Source of the DNA: Mycogone perniciosa
Lineage: Eukaryota; Ascomycota; Sordariomycetes; Hypocreales; Hypocreaceae
Reading direction: 5' to 3'
Length of the DNA stretch: 12,726 nt
Assembly: GCA_025331125.1 (NCBI GenBank)
Contig: JAOALB010000353.1
Location: 1 to 12,726, forward strand
Under the pieces are notes generated by a model, which saw nothing but the letters and a program-made list of their open reading frames with translations, had not been told where the DNA came from and did not search any database. The translations under genes and the position numbers were made by a program. Below are positions 8,054 to 12,726 of this stretch, in pieces (position 1 is the stretch's first letter; the number at the start of each line of letters is the position of its first letter).

Positions 8054-8706
8054 ATGGATTTCTCTACCCGTTTCGGTGTCAAGGTTTCACGATGCGAGCA
8101 GATCATCGAATACACATTCAACTCTCAGGTGCTTTGCGCCGAGGCGTTGAATGCCGCAGGTGACTTCATGTCTGTCTATACTATGGATGGCGCTTCTCGG
8201 CAGATGCCCAAGAACGATCGTCTAGCTATCTGCGGTAATATCGTAGCCAATCTCCACTTATGTACCCTCTGGCGGGAGCGGGATCTCCAGAAGGGTAAGC
8301 CACAACACTCCGTACCCAATATACCTACGTTGGACGCCATTATTCATACAAGGTGATCCTTAGGCCAATGGACGACGATTCGAAATGAAGTTCTCAGCAA
8401 CATTAACCTTGCCCGGGTCGGCAGGGAATATGGACTGGGTCACTGCATCAACACCAACGGTGGCACTACTGCTGCTACCTCCGGAATGATTGCAACGACA
8501 CTCGAGGCTGTCCTCGGTGCCGTGTATTTGGACGGCGGCCTTGATGCTCTGATTGGCGTCATGGACCGACTGGGATTTACGCAGCATCCCCTGTTCTCAT
8601 TGGTAACGTTCTCTTTCACCCCGATCCAGCCTTGCTTTATATTCAGATCGGCTGCGTGTCTACTCACTTGATCTCATAGGTCCCTTCGCGGCCGCCCCCG
8701 GGTTAA
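8054..8706 (+). CDS. Small RNase III-domain protein, catalytic acids mostly missing; C-terminus probably frameshifted
   Basis: RNase III domains cut or bind double-stranded RNA. Join 8054-8294, 8364-8602, 8680-8706 (168 aa). Introns 8295-8363 (GTAAGC...CTTAG) and 8603-8679 (GTAACG...CATAG) have good borders. The start is ATG 8054; the preceding TTG is not needed. Residues 10-30 (CEQIIEYTFNSQVLCAEAL) match the first helices. The signature usually written NERLEFLGD appears as NDRLAICGN (8213-8239), then KGQWTTIRNEVLSNINLARVG and the second signature LEAVLGAVYLDGG (from 8501). Of the four metal-binding acids, the positions usually Glu, Asp, Asp, Glu read Ala (8225), Asn (8237), Thr (8495) and Glu (8504). 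No dsRNA-binding domain is seen. After 8680 the read frame ends in 8 codons, but a neighbouring frame stays protein-like to 8945, which suggests one base was lost in the C run near 8681-8683. It could be an inactive scaffold protein, or a young pseudogene. Confidence 0.75.
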
Positions 8707-8945
8707 TTCCTGCTGAGGCACTCAAACCCTTTGATGCGGCCGGGGATGATTGTCCGCATAAACTTCTCCGTACAAATCGGGATGAAGTTCGTAAGCCAGC
8801 GCCACTTGGACTAAGGGACGTCATGCTGGCTTATGAACTTCAACTTGCTTTTCTTGGAGAAGCTATACGGGTAATCATTCCCCGGTTGCGTGGGTGGACT
8901 ATGGTCACTCTGCAAGACGGAACCCCGGGGCGGCGGCGATGCTAG
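8683..8945 (+). pseudogene. Out-of-frame C-terminal remnant of the RNase III-like gene
   Basis: From about 8685 a frame one base away from that of exon 3 reads FAAAPGLIPAEALKPFDAAG, CPHKLL, APLGLRDVMLAYELQLAFLG, EAIR and stays open to TAG 8943-8945. Composition is protein-like at least to EAIR (8872), where GTAATC could be an intron donor. Restoring one C in the run at 8681-8683 would fuse it to exon 3. The extension has no recognised domain. It could instead be an alternative exon reached through an unseen splice site. Confidence 0.45.
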
Positions 8946-9266
8946 GACCGCTTTGGTCTCTCGAGATGTCCCTCTGCATCAAAGATGGCGGGGATTTTGA
9001 GGGGACTTTGAGTCGGTCGCCCAAGTTCCACATTGGCGCTCAGCGGTTCTTGGTCAGCATTGTTGCCATTTGGCTTCTAACAGACGGTAGGGCATGAACT
9101 CCGAATAACTCGTCTCGAGAAGCTCGATCTGCTACGGCATTTGGATAACAACTGCATTGGTGTGTTAGGGACTACCTCGTTAGCTGGTCACAGGCTCACC
9201 GTGGACAGTCATCAGGAGTGCGTTTTCGAGACTCATTCGGCACCAATGCGAGTTTATAGGCGATAA
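8946..9266 (+). other. Coding-like debris in two frames
   Basis: A frame ending at 9097 reads LWSLEMSLCIKDGGDFEGTL, FHIGAQRFLVSIVAIW. Another, after a possible acceptor TTCTAACAG at 9083, reads TVGHELRITRLEKLDLLRHL, CIGVLGTTSLAGHRLTVDSH and ends at TAA 9264-9266. Both look more protein-like than chance but match no family I know. They may be further exons of the RNase III-like gene or remains of another gene. Confidence 0.25.
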
Positions 9267-10590
9267 TGTCTGTAATCGGATTGTGGCTTAGGGTTAGTGT
9301 TGGGGTACTATATTATATTGTGAAAAGATATATAATCCTTAACGGTAATCCTAGTTGTAAGCAATCTGAACTTGGGAGCTCTAAGAATTGACCAAAACAC
9401 GACCAGTCTCCATGCTTGAGAACAATGAGGAGATTCGCCGGGTATGTGTAACGGCAGCGTTGCACATTTAACTTCTCAGACTAGTGCGTTCAATTCTACT
9501 ATATGAAGACATATTTCTGCCGTTGATGGACTATAAACTTGAGAATATCTCGTTCTTATATGAGGGATCTACCTGCTGTACCTGCGTTATATCCTGGGTG
9601 TCATTCCACCTTGATTCTTGATGGGAATGAGACGATGGATGCGTCGTGGGTGAGGGGTGGAAACGTGCCAGTATCGCCTACACGTGACCACCTTTGCGAG
9701 AGAGAGGGGTTTTATGGACTGGGTGGAGTGAAAACTTGGCCGCTAACATCTTGTTCCAGTAAAATCTTTGAACTTGTAAAAGGTAAGCATCTGATATTAA
9801 TAAGTTCTGGCCCCGCCCTTCCCGTTGTTACCTTGCCTGTTGGAGCTGAGCTCGTTATCTAGCGAAAGTACAGCTCCCAGACCACACCTCTCCTTGCTCT
9901 AGACGCTGAAGCGTCTCTTTGCTCAATCTCATTTATGACTTCTTCCTCTCCTACATATTGAACGCCTAGTCAAGACATAACGCTTTATCTATGGCGCCTA
10001 ATGGTTTATGCCTGGTCTTTGATATCCACGTCGATCTCGACATATCGCTCTCGCTGGTATGCTGAATGACTCTGGACAAAGCAGCTGGCCTCGTTGCGAT
10101 TGTCGGTGACCTGGCTTCACCGGCCGCTTCTTCAATGTCTTACATGCGCCCTGTATATCTCATACCGAAGTCATGCCAAACCTTCGGGTGGGATTATCGC
10201 TGCATGACCACCGTTGATACTGGCGCATAAGAATTGGCACCTCAGCTGAAGACTAGAACGGGAACCGTTACGAGGCACGAAGACAAGGGGGAGGGCCCGC
10301 GGACGTGATCGGCTCAAAAGGTAGGGCGGGGCGCGTTGCGGGGCGCGTTCCGGGACACAATTAATACTGAGTATGGCGTCGGGTCAGACTAGCGGCTAGG
10401 AGAGGTAGACGATTGTGCTGAAACGTTCATTCGCATTGTCGCCCACCAGTCCTTCCCGACGAGGGCTGCCGGTAATGGAAGCCGTTGAGGGCGTTCAATG
10501 AAGCTGGTCGGTCTCAGTTAACTTGGTGGGAAAGTAGACCCAGCTTGTCCGAAGTCGATAACAAGATCACTAGCTTAGATAAACACTGTG
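9267..10590. other. Long gene-free stretch
   Basis: No frame with family features is seen. A 107-codon open frame at 9539-9862 lacks an ATG start and any domain. TTAGGGTTAG at 9288-9297 is under two units of the fungal telomere repeat. AT-rich sequence lies at 9305-9345. A 12-bp unit GCGGGGCGCGTT is tandemly repeated twice at 10326-10349. From about 10260 to 10350 GC content is high. Confidence 0.4.
10326..10349. repeat. Tandem 12-bp repeat, two copies
   Basis: GCGGGGCGCGTT occurs twice back to back without mismatch, in a short GC-rich patch. It is too small to assign a role. Confidence 0.6.
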
Positions 10591-12096
10591 CTACGCAACA
10601 CACCGCTCAACCCAGCCTTGGAGCTCACCAGCGACCCAACCCGCCAGCAGCCGCAGCACCGCGAGCAGGTGGTATGAGTCGTCGACAGTCACGGTGCTCC
10701 CAATCTCGAGCGGCCCGCACACATCGAACTCGACATCCCTGTCAAACGCGAAGTACAGCTCCCATTTCTCGCAGACAACAAGTAGAACCGGGACGAAGGG
10801 AAGGGTTATCGGCGTTCCCGTGTCGCCGGAGGGCAGCAGCGCGAACTGGGCCACGCGGTGGTACCACGCCGCCAGCCATATCCCCAACTGAGCCTTGCCC
10901 TCGGCACACCGCCGTGTCGACTTTGGTTTCGACGAGTACGCCCGTTGGCTCGTAGCACAAAGCCCCGTGCGCCGACTGGTTAAAGGTTCGCGGCCCGTTG
11001 AGGCCGTCCACGAAGTCGGCGATACGGATGGCGAGGTTCTTCTCGGGCTGAAGGAACAGGACGTAGTCAATCATTTTACTACCAAGGGTCTCGAGTTCAC
11101 CGCGCGCAGCTGGGATGGCCGCCTTAGCGATGGCGGCTTGCGTAATGTTCTCAGCTCCGACATATGGGGTACTGGATACAGCCAGGCACAGTATAGGGCC
11201 GTGAATATGATCATTCCACGTGGCTTCGGAGCGGGGCGTGTCCATGAAGCGCACGGTGGTAGCGACGATGTCGCGGATGGTATTAAGCTCACTGTAGAGG
11301 GCGAGGAGGCTGAGTGTTCGTTCTTCATCGGCGCCGAGGGACGTAAAGAGCTGGCGGGCATCGTCCCTCTCTTTCTGGCTCACGACCGCAACCCTGTCAT
11401 CCGCCGCAAAGCGAGAATCGTTGACCATCAGCTCCTCCATCAATATTCCTTTTTAGCTCCTGCGGCAAATATCCTTCTCCTTGTATGACGCTCCAAATGT
11501 CGTTAAACAGGCGTAGCGCTTGTGCACTCCCTGTTGCCTTCACAGAGTCCTGCAGCGTACGTGGGTCCGGAGTCGTCCATGACACAGGCTTCTGAAGTCT
11601 GAGGAGGTCGTCGGGGTTCTTAACAGGGCTTGTGGACCGTGTGCGACCGCTGGTGCGGGAGCTTCCTTCTCGTGAGCCTGAGGCGGCGGATTGCCGGTCC
11701 CTTGTGCTACACTTTGCTGTAAAGGACATAGGCACTGCGAAGGTAATAGGCTTCCGCGAGAACATCCTGGGCGACCGCAGCGTAACTTGGGAATCTGGAC
11801 CGTCTGCGGCTGAGCTGGTGCTGGGGTCACCTGACACGAACGGGTCTCGATCTTCTGACTGCTTGTTGCCCCCTTTCCTCAAATTCTGGTGCAAGTCCAG
11901 CTCACCAGAACTTGGCATCTTGCGATCGGAATTGTTTTTGATGGTAGTGAGGCTGACTCGCCGCCGTTTCGCCGAGGGAGACGTTATCAGGGATGTCGAG
12001 GCGTCGACGGCAAGACGGAGACACAGGATACTCGAGTGGCAGGCGACACGCGTCGGGATCAGAACAAGCGTGCAGCAGGGTGTGCTGATCGGACAT
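10591..12096 (-). pseudogene. Fungal PD-(D/E)XK nuclease-like protein, frameshifted pseudogene
   Basis: The family has a restriction-endonuclease-like fold and is expanded in ascomycetes; its biological role is not established. Reading on the minus strand: a Ser/Pro/Arg-rich N-terminus with SPSAKRRRVSL (NLS-like, about 11950-11985) and GRTRSTSPVK (about 11620-11650), then LRLFNDIWSVIQGEGYLPQE. A frame change near 11445-11455 leads to LMVNDSRFAADDR, ATWNDHIHGPILCLAV (family hallmark), SKMIDYVLFL with the catalytic Asp at 11066-11068, and YEPTGVLVETK, the ExK motif (Glu 10928-10930, Lys 10922-10924). Just after it, near 10903-10915, the frame changes again to AEGKAQLGIWLAAWYHRV, WELYFAFDRDVEFDVCGPLE and YHLLAVLRLLAGWV, ending at the stop at 10591. 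Total length of 440-500 codons is normal for the family. The start is either ATG 11918 or ATG 12096 with one more frame change between them. Catalytic residues survive, but at least two frameshifts prevent a full product. Confidence 0.8.
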
Positions 12097-12726
12097 CACC
12101 GTATCGACCAAAGTGAGTACATAAATGTAAATCAGCAATTCGTCACTAATATCCCCAGTCTGCATTTTCATGCTGAGCCCGCAAAGGATGACAACGACAG
12201 ATGTGAGAGAATACTCGAGATTTTGAGCGGGCAGCCAGGTTCTAGCCTCATCTACGTAAATACGCGACATGTATGTTTCTCCTATCCTTTTTCTTTAACC
12301 AAACATCCCTGACTAACGACATGGTGGTCTAGCGGGCTGAAAGTATTGCCAGAATCCTCCAGAGCAACGGGTTTAATGCCCATGCTTTCCATGCAGAAAT
12401 GGAGTCAAATGTTAAACGACGTGTTCAAGACGACTTCATGTTATCTAAACTCCAGATTGTGAGATATGGCCTCGTTTCGTACTGTACGGAAGTTATTGGT
12501 ATTGAACCTCCTCTAACTGTGATCTCACAAAGGTCGTCTCCACTGTTGCTTTTGGCATGGGCATCGACAAGCCAGGTGGGTGTTCTCTTGGACCATTTAC
12601 TACCCATCTATCTCATCATTCATAATTCATCATAGACATTCGAATCTTTATAAATTTCGACCTTCCTTCTACCATTGAGCAATATAGTCAGCAAATTGGA
12701 CGTGCGGGTCGTGATGGGGTGCCAAG
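12087..12726 (+). CDS. RecQ-family DNA helicase, C-terminal helicase half, partial at both ends
   Basis: RecQ enzymes are ATP-driven 3'-5' DNA helicases acting in recombination, repair and, for the QDE-3 type, quelling. Exons: about 12087-12112, 12159-12270, 12333-12458, 12533-12575, 12636-12726 onward. Introns 12113-12158 (GTGAGT...CCCCAG), 12271-12332 (GTATGT...CTAAC...TCTAG), 12459-12532 (GTGAGA...CTAAC...AAAG) and 12576-12635 (GTGGGT...CATAG) all join in phase with no stop. The protein reads TSPYRPNLHFHAEPAK (the RPNL element before domain 2), SSLIYVNTRHRAESIARIL (motif IV), HAFHAEM, VVSTVAFGMGIDKPDIRIF (motif V) and STIEQYSQQIGRAGRDG (motif VI, with the arginine finger). Upstream no Walker A, no DExH box and no clear LTATA motif are seen; the antisense nuclease pseudogene occupies that space. 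The gene therefore looks 5' truncated or rearranged, although the exons shown are intact. Subfamily (Sgs1/QDE-3, short RecQ or telomere-linked) cannot be decided. Confidence 0.85.

Noticed and set aside
9288..9297. TTAGGGTTAG as an interstitial telomere tract
   Set aside because: Fewer than two full units; expected by chance in a window this size, so not evidence of a subtelomere.
9539..9862. 107-codon open frame
   Set aside because: No ATG at the start, no domain and no supporting intron or promoter signals.
10895..11488. 197-codon plus-strand open frame
   Set aside because: It lies antisense to the PD-(D/E)XK pseudogene, whose frames carry family motifs (WNDHIHGP, ETK); the plus-strand reading shows no domain and follows from the coding bias of the other strand.
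11632..12080. Plus-strand open frame running into the RecQ exons, with a weakly LTATA/DVIRD-like stretch
   Set aside because: The accepted RecQ frame after intron 12113-12158 joins a different upstream frame (TSPYRPN), and the minus strand here fits the nuclease N-terminus. The resemblance to a helicase motif is too weak to call.
1..12726. tRNA, rRNA, CRISPR array, bacterial operon features
   Set aside because: None seen by eye; spliceosomal introns and gene families point to a fungal nuclear genome.

Overview
The window reads as an accessory, decayed region of a filamentous ascomycete genome, most likely Eurotiales (Aspergillus/Penicillium type). Reasons: short introns (46-77 nt) with GTNNGN donors, CTAAC/CTAAT-like branch sites and NAG acceptors; a QDE-2-like Argonaute; a fungal PD-(D/E)XK nuclease-like protein; and repeated CTCCGTACGGAG palindromes. 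Nearly every recognisable gene is broken by in-frame stops or single-base frame changes, or is cut short. All family calls come from reading motifs by eye; no search was run.

Layout. 1-141: open 3' tail of something cut by the window edge. 381-1319 (-): pseudogene of an unknown nuclear-type protein with a SUMO-interacting motif, a basic NLS-like patch and two in-frame TAG codons. 1423-2371: no gene. 2372-2594: candidate MITE. 2690-2904: AT-rich block that ends sharply against a GC-rich segment (2905-3527) with coding-like but broken frames. 3881-5511 (+): Ulp1-type (C48) cysteine protease pseudogene with recognisable His, Asp, Gln and Cys catalytic positions spread over shifted frames. 5621-5713: palindromes. 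5768-6695 (-): 5' part of an Argonaute gene (RG-rich N-terminus, N domain, start of linker 1) with no PAZ, MID or PIWI. About 6985-7598 (+): pseudogene of an unknown fungal family. 8054-8706 (+): small RNase III-fold gene with two introns that lacks most catalytic acids, followed by an in-phase remnant of a longer C-terminus. 9267-10590: no gene seen. 10591 to about 12096 (-): PD-(D/E)XK nuclease-like pseudogene. About 12087-12726 (+): C-terminal helicase half of a RecQ-family gene with four clean introns, leaving the window.

Together: Argonaute, an RNase III-fold protein and a RecQ helicase recall the quelling set (QDE-2, Dicer/RNase III, QDE-3), here reduced to fragments within 7 kb. The Ulp1 protease and the first pseudogene both carry SUMO-interacting-type motifs. 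The most interesting reading is a decayed RNA-silencing or genome-defence island; the soberest is a rearranged gene graveyard, possibly worsened by base-level assembly errors in homopolymers. The sequence alone does not decide between them.
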